Shown here one piece after another: positions 48,101 to 56,316 of a stretch of DNA of 64,000 bases (the first letter of the stretch is position 1; every line of letters begins with the position of its first letter). Source of the stretch: Pseudomonas sp. GM50. GTDB lineage: Bacteria > Pseudomonadota > Gammaproteobacteria > Pseudomonadales > Pseudomonadaceae. Where the stretch lies: the NCBI RefSeq assembly GCF_000282375.1, contig NZ_AKJK01000058.1, forward strand, positions 21,945 through 85,944, in the 5' to 3' direction. A program made the position numbers and the translations under genes. The notes beneath the pieces were generated by a model. It saw only the letters and a program-made list of their open reading frames with translations, was not told the DNA's origin and did no database searches.

Positions 48101-49132
48101 ATGGCCAAACGCCAACTCAATCGTCGTCAAAACTGGCGCATCGAAAAGATTCAGGGCGAGCGCGCTGCCCGCGCCGCCAAACGCGAGTCCTCGGCTGTCG
48201 AGGCACTCGAAGGCGGCGACCTGGGCCCGGAACAGACGGGCCTGGTGATCGCGCACTTCGGTGTGCAGGTCGAAGTCGAGGCCCTCGATGGCGAATTGGC
48301 CGGCCAGGTGTTCCGCTGCCATTTGCGCGCCAACCTGCCAGCGCTGGTGACCGGCGATCAGGTTGTCTGGCGTGCCGGCAACCAGGGCATCGGCGTGATC
48401 GTGGCGCAACTGCCGCGCAAGACCGAGCTCTGCCGTCCCGACAGCCGTGGCCAGCTCAAGCCGGTGGCGGCCAACGTCGACTTGATCGTGATCGTCTTCG
48501 CGCCGCTGCCCGAGCCTCACGCCAACCTGATCGACCGTTATCTGGTCGCCGCGGAACACGCGGGTATTCGGCCGTTACTGCTGCTGAACAAATTCGACCT
48601 GATCGACGAGCAGAACGCCCCGGCGCTGAATGCCTTGCTGGCGGTTTACCGCACGCTGGGTTACCCGGTGCTGGAAGTGTCGGCCCACCACGGCAATGGC
48701 ATGGAACAGTTGCAAAAGCAGCTGGACGGGCACATCAGCGTATTCGTCGGCCAGTCCGGCGTCGGCAAGTCGTCACTGGTCAACAGCCTGCTGCCGGAAG
48801 TCGACACCCGTGTCGGCCCGCTGTCGGAGCTGTCCGGCCAGGGTACCCACACCACCACCACCGCGCGGTTGTTCCACTTCCCTGGCGGCGGTGAGTTGAT
48901 CGACTCCCCGGGTATTCGGGAATTCGGCCTGGGTCACGTCAGCCGGGCCGACGTCGAAGCCGGTTTCATCGAGTTCAACGATCTGATCGGCACCTGTCGC
49001 TTCCGCGATTGCAAGCACGACCGCGAACCGGGTTGCGCCCTGCTCAAGGCCCTGGAAGAGGGCCGCGTGCAGCAGCAACGGATGAACAGCTACCGCTCGA
49101 TCATCGCCAGCTTGCCTGAAAGCAGCTATTAA
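48101..49132 (+). CDS. rsgA: Ribosome small-subunit GTPase RsgA
   Basis: 343 residues. A basic N-terminal extension ([20 protein letters not shown]) and an OB fold precede the circularly permuted GTPase domain: G4 NKFDL comes before G1 [13 protein letters not shown] and G3 DSPGI. A zinc-binding tail is [14 protein letters not shown]. RsgA tests maturation of the 30S subunit. In most pseudomonads motA/motB lie next; here a defence-like operon of about 2 kb intervenes. Confidence 0.97.
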   Translation: MAKRQLNRRQNWRIEKIQGERAARAAKRESSAVEALEGGDLGPEQTGLVIAHFGVQVEVEALDGELAGQVFRCHLRANLPALVTGDQVVWRAGNQGIGVIVAQLPRKTELCRPDSRGQLKPVAANVDLIVIVFAPLPEPHANLIDRYLVAAEHAGIRPLLLLNKFDLIDEQNAPALNALLAVYRTLGYPVLEVSAHHGNGMEQLQKQLDGHISVFVGQSGVGKSSLVNSLLPEVDTRVGPLSELSGQGTHTTTTARLFHFPGGGELIDSPGIREFGLGHVSRADVEAGFIEFNDLIGTCRFRDCKHDREPGCALLKALEEGRVQQQRMNSYRSIIASLPESSY

Positions 49133-49145
49133 ACAGACGTGCCAG

Positions 49146-49169
49146 CCGCCCCTGACTCTTACGGGGCGG
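49146..49169 (+). terminator. Hairpin after rsgA
   Basis: CCGCCCC / GGGGCGG with a ten-base loop, 14 bases past the rsgA stop. No clear T tract, so efficiency is uncertain. Confidence 0.55.
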
Positions 49170-49277
49170 TAGGTCGTTCGTGGCGTCCTACAAAAACTCC
49201 CTCAATTAAACGTCAGACCTTTCTGTAAGGCTTCTTCGCGCCTGCCTGAAGGACGCGTCTCTTTAACCGCCAAGGCC

Positions 49278-49305
49278 TTGTTGCGGCCACTCAAGTGCAT
49301 ACATT
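49278..49305 (+). promoter_or_regulatory. Possible promoter of the TIR-caspase-TIR operon
   Basis: TTGTTG and TACATT separated by 16 bases, 40 bases before the first ATG. Weak match; the 200-bp leader after the rsgA hairpin is otherwise featureless. Confidence 0.35.
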
Positions 49306-49345
49306 CGAGCCCTCATCGCATTTCAGGCGATACCGAGGGACAGCC

Positions 49346-49753
49346 ATGCAAACCTATCATTTGTTCATCAGCCACTCGTGGAACTACTCAGACGCCCACG
49401 ACAATCTGGTCCGCTTGCTCAATGCAAAACCCGGCTTCACGTTCAAGAATTTTTCGGTGCCACCGGACAACCCGATCATCGGCGCGAAAACCGACAAGCA
49501 ACTTGAAGAAGCCATCGAAAACAAGATTCGGCTCTGCTCGGCAGTGCTGATCATGGCGGGGATGTATTCGACCTACAGCAAGTGGATCAACAAGGAAATC
49601 GAGATCGCCAGGCGAATGGGCAAGGTCATCATTGCGATAAAGCCGTTTGGCGCCGAACGGATTTCCACGGTGGTACGCCGGGCGGCGCACGCGGAGTGTG
49701 CGTGGAACACCAACAGCATCATCGATGCCATTCGCACTCACGCGGCGGGCTGA
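49346..49753 (+). CDS. ThsB-like TIR-domain protein (first gene of TIR-caspase-TIR operon)
   Basis: 135 residues from the ATG at 49346 with GAGGGA upstream; a longer frame to 49295 is not needed. The whole protein is one TIR fold of the ThsB type: strand A HLFISHSW, LIMAGMYS, and the helix KWINKEIEIARRMGK that holds the predicted catalytic Glu84. ThsB proteins sense phage and make cyclic ADP-ribose isomers from NAD. The caspase-like gene starts three bases after its stop, so the two are co-translated. By analogy with type IV Thoeris it would make the signal that activates the protease. The trigger cannot be predicted. Confidence 0.85.
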   Translation: MQTYHLFISHSWNYSDAHDNLVRLLNAKPGFTFKNFSVPPDNPIIGAKTDKQLEEAIENKIRLCSAVLIMAGMYSTYSKWINKEIEIARRMGKVIIAIKPFGAERISTVVRRAAHAECAWNTNSIIDAIRTHAAG

Positions 49754-49756
49754 ACC

Positions 49757-50716
49757 ATGCGCAAGGGATTGTTCATCGGCATTAATAACTACAGCCATGT
49801 TTCGCAATTGAGTGGTTGCAACAACGATGCGATGGCCATGGCTTCGGTGCTGAAAACCGACGCCAATGGCGATCCGAATTTCAAGAACCTGGTCCTGACC
49901 TCCGCCGAAGATTATCTGAGCCGTGAAAAGCTCGAAGGGCATATCCAGGAATTGTTTTCAGGCGATTGCAGCGTTGCACTGCTGTACTTCGCCGGTCACG
50001 GCAACTTCGACGTCGATACGGACGAAGGCATGCTGATCCCCCAGGACTACAAATCCGCCAAGGATGGAATTCGCATCAGCGACATCCTGAATTGGGCGAC
50101 CAAAGCGGTAAAAATCAAAAACAAAGTGATTATTCTCGACTGCTGCCAGGCGGGCTCGGCGGGCGAAGTGCGGGCGCTACGCAGCGAAAGCAGCATGGTG
50201 TGCGAAGGCATGACCATCCTCACCGCGTGCAAAAAGGCAGAGCCGGCTATGGAAGGCGCCAACCACGGCGTCTTCACGGGGCTGTTGCTGCAAGCATTGC
50301 ACGGCGGCGCCGCAAACATATTGGGAAAGATTACCCCCGGCAGCCTCTATTCATTCGTCGACAACGCTCTAGACGCGTGGGAACAGCGCCCGGTGTTCAA
50401 GACCAATGTGTCGCAATTCATTTCATTGCGAGAAGTCTCGCCGCTGATCCCCAAAGAGATCCTGCGCAAACTTCCCGACTGGTTCGAAGAGGCGGAATCA
50501 ATGTTCGCCCTAGACCCCAGCTACGAACCTACCGAAGCCACGTTCGACCCAGAGCACGGCGAAGTCTTCTCCCAACTGCAAAAGTGCAATCGCCACAGCC
50601 TGATCGAACCGGTGGACGCCGAGCACATGTACTACGCGGCCATCAACTCCACCGGCTGCCGCCTCACCGCCCTCGGCGCCTATTACCGCGAACTCGCAAT
50701 CAAGGGACATTTCTGA
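49757..50716 (+). CDS. Caspase-like protease (peptidase C14 fold) with unknown C-terminal domain
   Basis: 319 residues. Residues about 1-190 form a caspase/metacaspase fold: start KGLFIGINNYSHVSQLSGCN, catalytic His81 in YFAGHGN and catalytic Cys (129 or 130) in ILDCCQAG. Activity toward proteins is therefore predicted. Residues about 230-319 are a separate domain with no recognised family (EEAESMFALDPSYEPTEATF and GCRLTALGAYYRELA); it could bind a nucleotide signal or substrates. No signal peptide or membrane helix, so cytoplasmic. It sits between two TIR genes. In type IV Thoeris a TIR-made N7-cyclic-ADPR activates such a protease, which then destroys host proteins. That function is inference here. 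Confidence 0.85.
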   Translation: MRKGLFIGINNYSHVSQLSGCNNDAMAMASVLKTDANGDPNFKNLVLTSAEDYLSREKLEGHIQELFSGDCSVALLYFAGHGNFDVDTDEGMLIPQDYKSAKDGIRISDILNWATKAVKIKNKVIILDCCQAGSAGEVRALRSESSMVCEGMTILTACKKAEPAMEGANHGVFTGLLLQALHGGAANILGKITPGSLYSFVDNALDAWEQRPVFKTNVSQFISLREVSPLIPKEILRKLPDWFEEAESMFALDPSYEPTEATFDPEHGEVFSQLQKCNRHSLIEPVDAEHMYYAAINSTGCRLTALGAYYRELAIKGHF

Positions 50717-51201
50717 TGCCTGTGTTTATCAGCTACCGCCATACCGATCGGTCCCACGCCATCGCCATCAGCACCCGTCTGATTCGGGCCAACATCAAGA
50801 CCTACTTCGACGTGCTGGATCCTGAATCACAGACCACTGACGACATCACCGGGGTCATCACCCGCAACATCACCGAGTGCACGCATCTGCTGGCGATAGT
50901 CTCGGACAAGACCGCGCTGTCGTGGTGGGTGCCGTTCGAAATCGGTGAAGCGACCATCAGCAACCGGCGGATATGCTCATTCAAGACCGGACCGGCGGAA
51001 CTGCCGCTGTACCTCGATAAATGGCCAAAGCTCAGCACCGACAAGGATCTGGAGTTTTTCATTGATGCCTATCGTGAAGAAGTGGCGACCAAGCGCTCAA
51101 TGACGCTAGGCTCGATCAACGAATCCCTTTACCGCACCTACAGAGGCAACGCCGAGTTGTTTCATGACCAACTCAAGAGCCGCATCCGACGCGGTTTCTG
51201 A
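50716..51201 (+). CDS. Second TIR-domain protein (TIR_2 type)
   Basis: 161 residues. The ATG at 50716 shares one base with the stop of the caspase gene (TGATG). The N-terminus PVFISYRHTDRSHAIAISTR is a classic TIR strand A with box 1. The predicted catalytic Glu75 is in SWWVPFEIGEATISNR. A short helical tail (GSINESLYRTYRGNAELFHD) follows. It is clearly different in sequence from the first TIR of the operon, so it is not a recent duplication. It may be a second sensor or signal synthase, or a regulatory partner. It is tightly coupled to the protease, so it belongs to the same system. Confidence 0.85.
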   Translation: MPVFISYRHTDRSHAIAISTRLIRANIKTYFDVLDPESQTTDDITGVITRNITECTHLLAIVSDKTALSWWVPFEIGEATISNRRICSFKTGPAELPLYLDKWPKLSTDKDLEFFIDAYREEVATKRSMTLGSINESLYRTYRGNAELFHDQLKSRIRRGF

Positions 51202-51237
51202 CAGGCGTAAAAAAGCCGCGATGATTGCAATGCTGTT

Positions 51238-51260
51238 CACTTAAGCGAGACTCTTAAGTG
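51238..51260 (+). terminator. Hairpin downstream of the TIR-caspase-TIR operon
   Basis: CACTTAAG, seven-base loop, CTTAAGTG; perfect 8-bp stem 37 bases after the last stop. No T tract. Confidence 0.45.
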
Positions 51261-51366
51261 CCCTCCTAACGGCCAAGAAACAGGATTTACGCACGCTATC
51301 AACGCTAGTGATACTGTGCGAAAAAAATGAATTAATTGAGGCCAAAGGCTTCTTGAATGGTCTTGA

Positions 51367-51546
51367 TCAAGCGGTGGCCACCCACCCTTTATAACCTTGA
51401 GGGTTTGACGCAATCTCAGCGTTCCAGATCGACAATCGCTGGTCGCCTTTGCCGACCTCGATCATTTTCGTGACGCCACGAAAATGATTGGCGGCATCCA
51501 TTGCAGCGGTTTCGCCATTGCAGCTGTGGCCGGGATTGATGGCCAT
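51367..51546 (-). CDS. Orphan 59-residue ORF, possible remnant
   Basis: ATG at 51546 with AGGAAG upstream, TGA at 51367. It encodes MAINPGHSCNGETAAMDAAN and ends NPQGYKGWVATA. The composition is that of a real protein, but no family is recognised. It lies between the defence operon and the motB terminator in the same region that is empty in strains with rsgA next to motB. It may be a small accessory gene or a leftover of an earlier insertion. Confidence 0.4.
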   Translation of the reverse strand: MAINPGHSCNGETAAMDAANHFRGVTKMIEVGKGDQRLSIWNAEIASNPQGYKGWVATA

Positions 51547-51607
51547 AACCACTTCCTGATAAGAAGCCAGAAGATGTAAACCTTATTCAGGACGAGACAG
51601 CAGAGAC

Positions 51608-51636
51608 AAAAAAGCCGACATCTCTGTCGGCTTTTT
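51608..51636. terminator. Bidirectional terminator after motB
   Basis: AAAAAGCCGACA, TCTC, TGTCGGCTTTTT; works for motB on the minus strand and for readthrough from the plus strand. Confidence 0.9.
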
Positions 51637-51640
51637 GTGA

Positions 51641-52669
51641 TCACTGCTTGGCTGGCGCTGCCGGTTTCGGCACCGGATCATCAAACAGATTCAAACGCTC
51701 ACGAAGCTCATGCGCCGGCAACGGTTCCTTATCCGCCGGCAATGCGTTCGGATCGGCTGGCGGCGCAGGCACTTCGCCCGGGCCGCCCTGCCCTTGCGTC
51801 GGCACTGGCGCAGGTTCGGCACCTTGCGAACCTTCGATCGCACGCTGGGCTTTCTTGGTCAGCACGATGATATCGATGCGGCGGTTGACCGGGTTGAACG
51901 GGTTCTCCCGGTCGAACAGCGCCGACGAGGCATAACCCACGACTCGCGCTACTTGAGCGTCCGGATAGCTGCCGGCGATCAATGCACGGCGAGCCGCGTT
52001 CGCGCGGTTGGCCGAGAGTTCCCAGTTGCCGAAGTCGCCGGTGCCCGAGTACGGCTTGGCATCGGTGTGGCCGCTGATGCTGATCTTGTTCGGCACCGCT
52101 TTGATGGTGTCGGCCATGGCCAGCAGAATGTCTTCGAAATATGGCTTCAGACGCGCACTGCCGGAGTCGAACATCGGGCGGTTTTCGGCGTCCACAATCT
52201 GGATGCGCAAACCGTCCTGGGTAATCTCGAAGAGGATCTGGTCCTTGAACTTCTGCAACTGCGGGTTTTCTTCGACCTTGTTCTGCAACTCTTGCAGCAG
52301 CAGTTCCAGACGCTCCTTCTCGACCAGCTCGGCCATGCCTTCGACCTGCTCGGAGTCGACAGTCACCTTGTCCGGCTGAGGCTGGGATTTCACCTCGGGG
52401 TTGAGGGTGTTCTCCGGTGCCAGGGTCGGCGAGCCGCCCAGATCAATGATGTACGGCGTACCGCTTTCGGAAAAACCGACCGGGTCCTTGAAGTAACCGG
52501 CGATGGCAATCTTCTGTTCCGGTGTTGCCGTGGACAACAGCCACAACACCAGGAAGAACGCCATCATCGCCGTCGCGAAGTCCGCGAAGGCGATTTTCCA
52601 GGAGCCCCCGTGATGCCCGCCCGCGTACTTTTTGACGCGCTTGATGATTATCGGCTGGTTATTTTCCAT
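51641..52669 (-). CDS. motB: Flagellar stator protein MotB
   Basis: 342 residues. A short cytoplasmic N-terminus precedes one transmembrane helix, with the essential proton-accepting Asp30 in FADFATAMMAFFLVLWLLS. The OmpA-like peptidoglycan-binding domain (about 150-280) contains ISGHTDAKPYSGTGDFGNWE and LSANRANAARRAL. A Pro/Ala-rich C-terminus ends the protein. With MotA it forms the stator that couples proton flow to flagellar rotation. It starts three bases after motA ends. Confidence 0.97.
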   Translation of the reverse strand: MENNQPIIIKRVKKYAGGHHGGSWKIAFADFATAMMAFFLVLWLLSTATPEQKIAIAGYFKDPVGFSESGTPYIIDLGGSPTLAPENTLNPEVKSQPQPDKVTVDSEQVEGMAELVEKERLELLLQELQNKVEENPQLQKFKDQILFEITQDGLRIQIVDAENRPMFDSGSARLKPYFEDILLAMADTIKAVPNKISISGHTDAKPYSGTGDFGNWELSANRANAARRALIAGSYPDAQVARVVGYASSALFDRENPFNPVNRRIDIIVLTKKAQRAIEGSQGAEPAPVPTQGQGGPGEVPAPPADPNALPADKEPLPAHELRERLNLFDDPVPKPAAPAKQ

Positions 52670-52672
52670 GAC

Positions 52673-53524
52673 TTAGCGACCGCGAACCGCTTGTTCCAGC
52701 TCAGCGAAGCTAGGACGGTGCGCCGGGTACAGAACCTTACGACCGAATTCCACTGCCAGCGATGGCGGCATGCCGGAAGCCGAAGCCACCAGCGAGGCCT
52801 TGATGGCTTCGTAGACGTTCAGTTCTTCCTTGGCATCATGGCCCAGCGCATGCGCCAGCGGACCAAAGAAGCCGTAGGCGGCGAGAATACCGAAGAAGGT
52901 ACCTACCAGAGCCGCACCTACGTGCAAGCCAATCATCTTCTGGTCGCTTTCACCCAGGGAAGCCATGGTCACCACAATACCCAATACCGCCGCGACGATA
53001 CCGAAACCAGGCATGGCATCAGCGATGCCGTTGACTGCGTGGGAGGGGTGGTCCAGGTCTTCCTTGAGGCTGGTCAGTTCCATGTCGAACAAACCTTCAA
53101 GCTCATGGGGAGCCATGTTGCCGGAGGACATGATGCGCAGGTAATCGCAGATGTACGCAGTCATGCGGTCATCTTTCAGAACTGCCGGGTACTTGGCGAA
53201 GATCGGGCTCGCGGCGGCATCTTCGATGTCGCCTTCGATTGCCATCATGCCTTCGCGACGGCTCTTGTTAAGAATCTCGTAAATCAGCCCCAACACTTCA
53301 AGGTAGAAGGTGTGGTTAAAACGCGAACTGAACATGCCCAAGGACTTCTTGAGCACGTGCATCGTCATATGACCGGGGTTGGCCTGCAGGAATGCACCAA
53401 GGGCCGCGCCACCGATAATCATCACCTCGAAAGGCTGAATAAGGGCGGCAATCTTGCCATGGGAAAGCACGTATCCGCCGAGCACGCTCGCGAATACGAC
53501 GATGATGCCGATAATTTTAGCCAT
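52673..53524 (-). CDS. motA: Flagellar stator protein MotA
   Basis: 283 residues from the ATG at 53524 (MAKIIGIIVVFASVLGGYVL); the frame to 53602 has no family resemblance upstream. Four membrane helices: two N-terminal and two near 170-225 (GIVAAVLGIVVTMASLGES and MIGLHVGAALVGTFFGILAA). The cytoplasmic loop between carries the charged residues that contact FliG. Forms the proton-driven stator with MotB. The upstream region shares a divergent promoter zone of about 170 bases with the HDOD gene. Confidence 0.97.
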   Translation of the reverse strand: MAKIIGIIVVFASVLGGYVLSHGKIAALIQPFEVMIIGGAALGAFLQANPGHMTMHVLKKSLGMFSSRFNHTFYLEVLGLIYEILNKSRREGMMAIEGDIEDAAASPIFAKYPAVLKDDRMTAYICDYLRIMSSGNMAPHELEGLFDMELTSLKEDLDHPSHAVNGIADAMPGFGIVAAVLGIVVTMASLGESDQKMIGLHVGAALVGTFFGILAAYGFFGPLAHALGHDAKEELNVYEAIKASLVASASGMPPSLAVEFGRKVLYPAHRPSFAELEQAVRGR

Positions 53525-53690
53525 AGGTAGGAGAGCACTTACTGAGTCGGGTTCAAGGTCATATTCGGAAGTTAAAAAATCTCTTCTTCTACTTATCGGC
53601 AAAACTGCGCCAGACTATAGCCAGTTCAATCGAAAAGCTAATTTAGCCCGCCCCGGGCACAGGTAATGCAGACAATGATCGCGTGCAACC

Positions 53691-55223
53691 ATGGCTAACG
53701 AAACGAACGTCCCAACGCCAAAACCAGCCACCCTCGAAGGCTGGGTCAAGCTTCTCGATGGTGTACGTCTGCCGGTTCCGCAAGCCAGTCACGACCGGGT
53801 CTGCAAAGCCATCCGCGATAGCCGCAGCTCGCTACGCGACATTGCCGAAATGATGCAGGACAGCCCGGCCCTGGCCTTGAGTGTGATTCGCGAAGCCAAT
53901 CGCCACACCCATGGCAGCATGACCACGCCGGCTGAAAATCTTGAGGTGGCAATTAATCGCCTCGGTTTGAAACGCACTGAAGAATTGCTCGACCGCTTGC
54001 CCGCCGAACCCCAATCGCAGATTCCCCTCGCCTTGCGCCAGCTTCAGTTGATCAGCCAGCACGCCACCCAACAGGCCAATGGTTTTTTTGCCGGTCGCCT
54101 GGCCCGGTTGTGGCAGGACATCCACTGGGGCAGCCTGCTGTTTCTTTCGCCACTGTGGCCCATGGCGTTGACCCATCCGCAGCTGCTTGAAGAGTGGGAG
54201 CTGCGGGTCATCCATAAAGGTGAGTCGGCGCGCAAAGTCGAAAAGCAATTGTTCGGCGTGCGCCTGCTGGAAATCTGCCTGGCGCTGGTGGACACCTGGC
54301 ACTTGCCAATCTGGGTGCAGCAGGGGTATCGACTGCTGCTCAGCGAACAACGTGAACTGGTGAAAGTCCTGCGCATCGCGCGTGACAGCGATCACCCGCT
54401 ACGCCAACAGAATCGTCTCGATGACGACCCGACGCTGCGCCGTTGGCTCAATCAGCCCGCCAATACCGTGCTGCTGGCCAATGGTCTGGCGTTGTCGGCA
54501 CAACAGGCCTGGGACAGTCCCCACTGTGAACGCTGGCAGTACCTGGCCAGCCTTTACCTGCAGATGCCGATGGATGAGGTGCAACAACAATTGCACCAAC
54601 AGGCCGCTAACAGTGCGCGCCAACACGCCATGCCGGACCTCTGGCACCCAGCCGAAGCGCTGATCTGGCCGTCGGGCATCAACCGTGTTCACGGCGGTTT
54701 GTTGCCAGCCCCGGCACCCACCACTGAAGACCTGGCGAAGTGGCGTAAACAATGCGCCGAATTGCTGGTGGAACCGAGCCCTTTTACCAATGCCATGCAC
54801 TTGACCAGCTCGGCCCGAGACGCCCTGGTGGCGTGTGGCATGCGGCGGGTGATGATCCTGATGGCCGACCGCACGCACGCTAATCTGCGCGTGCACCAGA
54901 CCGCCGGGCTGCCCAAGGAAGTGGCCGGCCTGAACCTGCTGGTCAGCCAAAGCACCGTGCTGCAACGCCTGCTCGCGCAACAGGCCCAAGTGCGCCTGAC
55001 GCCGGCCAACAACGCACAATTCTCGGCCCTGCTGCCGGCCAGCCTGCGTAAACAGTTCAGCGGTGAACACCTGCTGCTGCGCTCCTTGGTCAACAACGGT
55101 CGGGTGATCATGATCGTGGTGGCGGATCAGGGCGGCGGGCCGTTCTCGGAAATCACCGTGCAAGCGTTCGGCAAAACCGCGCAGTGCATCGAAAAAGCCC
55201 TGCACAGCTTTAGCCACCGCTAG
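53691..55223 (+). CDS. HDOD-domain protein
   Basis: 510 residues. Residues about 20-290 match the HDOD domain (DRVCKAIRDSRSSLRDIAEM and DSPALALSVIREANRHTHGS), an HD-like fold lacking the full metal set. The C-terminal half (about 340-510) resembles a GAF-like sensor module (LTSSARDALVACGMRRVMIL). HDOD proteins in Pseudomonas take part in c-di-GMP and motility regulation as scaffolds. Position next to motAB and before rhdA is conserved. No catalytic motif is evident. Confidence 0.82.
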   Translation: MANETNVPTPKPATLEGWVKLLDGVRLPVPQASHDRVCKAIRDSRSSLRDIAEMMQDSPALALSVIREANRHTHGSMTTPAENLEVAINRLGLKRTEELLDRLPAEPQSQIPLALRQLQLISQHATQQANGFFAGRLARLWQDIHWGSLLFLSPLWPMALTHPQLLEEWELRVIHKGESARKVEKQLFGVRLLEICLALVDTWHLPIWVQQGYRLLLSEQRELVKVLRIARDSDHPLRQQNRLDDDPTLRRWLNQPANTVLLANGLALSAQQAWDSPHCERWQYLASLYLQMPMDEVQQQLHQQAANSARQHAMPDLWHPAEALIWPSGINRVHGGLLPAPAPTTEDLAKWRKQCAELLVEPSPFTNAMHLTSSARDALVACGMRRVMILMADRTHANLRVHQTAGLPKEVAGLNLLVSQSTVLQRLLAQQAQVRLTPANNAQFSALLPASLRKQFSGEHLLLRSLVNNGRVIMIVVADQGGGPFSEITVQAFGKTAQCIEKALHSFSHR

Positions 55224-55259
55224 GGGCTGATGCCAGTCAGTTAAGTGAAGATCAAGACC

Positions 55260-55393
55260 TGTGGCGAGGGGGCTTGCCCCCGCTGGACTGCGAAGCAGTC
55301 CCAAAACCTGCAACCTCGTTCTGCCAGGCACACCGCATGCAGCGGATTTGCGACTGCTTCGCAGCCGAACGGGGGCAAGCCCCCTCGCCACAG
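55260..55393. repeat. REP pair, TGTGGCGAGGGGGCTTGCCC family
   Basis: Inverted arms of the same family as 27471, with inner GACTGCGAAGCAGTCC and GACTGCTTCGCAGCC stretches, between the HDOD gene and rhdA. Confidence 0.9.
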
Positions 55394-55482
55394 ATTCAGT
55401 TATTTCCTGTGCCGAAATAACTGATAACAGGCCCTCATGACGCTGCGCTACAATCCTCCCCTTTGTGCTCTGGAGACCTCAC

Positions 55483-56298
55483 ATGTCTGACTTCTCTGGC
55501 TTGGCGCTGGTGATCGAGCCGAGCGACCTGCTCCCTCGTCTCGACTCCCGCGAACTGATTCTGGTGGACCTGACCAGCAGCGCCCGCTATGCCGCAGGGC
55601 ATATCCCCGGGGCACGCTTTGTCGATCCAAAACGTACTCAACTGGGCCAGGCGCCTGCGCCAGGCCTGCTGCCGACCCAAGCTGCGCTTGAAGCATTGTT
55701 CGGCGAGCTGGGACACAACCCCGATGCGGTCTACGTCGTCTATGACGACGAAGGCGGCGGTTGGGCCGGGCGCTTTATCTGGCTGCTGGATGTCATCGGC
55801 CACAGCAAGTATCACTATATCGATGGCGGCCTGCCGGCCTGGCTGGCAGAAGGCTTGCCCATGTCGATCCAGATCCCGCCGGCGGTCGGCGGCCCGGTCG
55901 CCCTGACCCTGCACGATGAACCCATCGCCACCCGCGAATACCTGCAAAGCCGCCTCGGCGCCAACGATCTGGCGATCTGGGACGCGCGCGGGCCGCTGGA
56001 ATATTCCGGCGAGAAAGTGCTGGCGGCCAAGGGCGGGCATATTCCCGGCGCGGTCAATTTCGAGTGGACAGCCGGCATGGATCAGGCGCGCAACCTGCGC
56101 ATCCGCACCGACATGCCGAAAATCCTGGAACAACTCGGTATCACCAAAGACAAAGAAGTCATTACCCACTGCCAGACTCACCATCGTTCTGGCTTCACGT
56201 ATCTAGTAGCCAAGTCGCTCGGTTATCCGCGCGTCAAAGGCTACGCCGGCTCCTGGGGCGAATGGGGCAACCATCCCGACACGCCCGTAGAGATTTAA
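55483..56298 (+). CDS. rhdA: Thiosulfate sulfurtransferase (rhodanese) RhdA
   Basis: 271 residues from the ATG at 55483 with GGAGA upstream. Two tandem rhodanese domains; only the second has the active-site cysteine (about residue 230), in the loop HCQTHHRSGF. That TxxR/HHRSG type of loop is the one found in Azotobacter RhdA. It moves sulfur from thiosulfate to cyanide or other thiophiles, and may support Fe-S maturation and cyanide tolerance. psd follows after 18 bases, so the pair is probably one operon. Confidence 0.96.
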   Translation: MSDFSGLALVIEPSDLLPRLDSRELILVDLTSSARYAAGHIPGARFVDPKRTQLGQAPAPGLLPTQAALEALFGELGHNPDAVYVVYDDEGGGWAGRFIWLLDVIGHSKYHYIDGGLPAWLAEGLPMSIQIPPAVGGPVALTLHDEPIATREYLQSRLGANDLAIWDARGPLEYSGEKVLAAKGGHIPGAVNFEWTAGMDQARNLRIRTDMPKILEQLGITKDKEVITHCQTHHRSGFTYLVAKSLGYPRVKGYAGSWGEWGNHPDTPVEI

Positions 56299-56316
56299 GG
56301 TTTTTAAGGACAGTTA

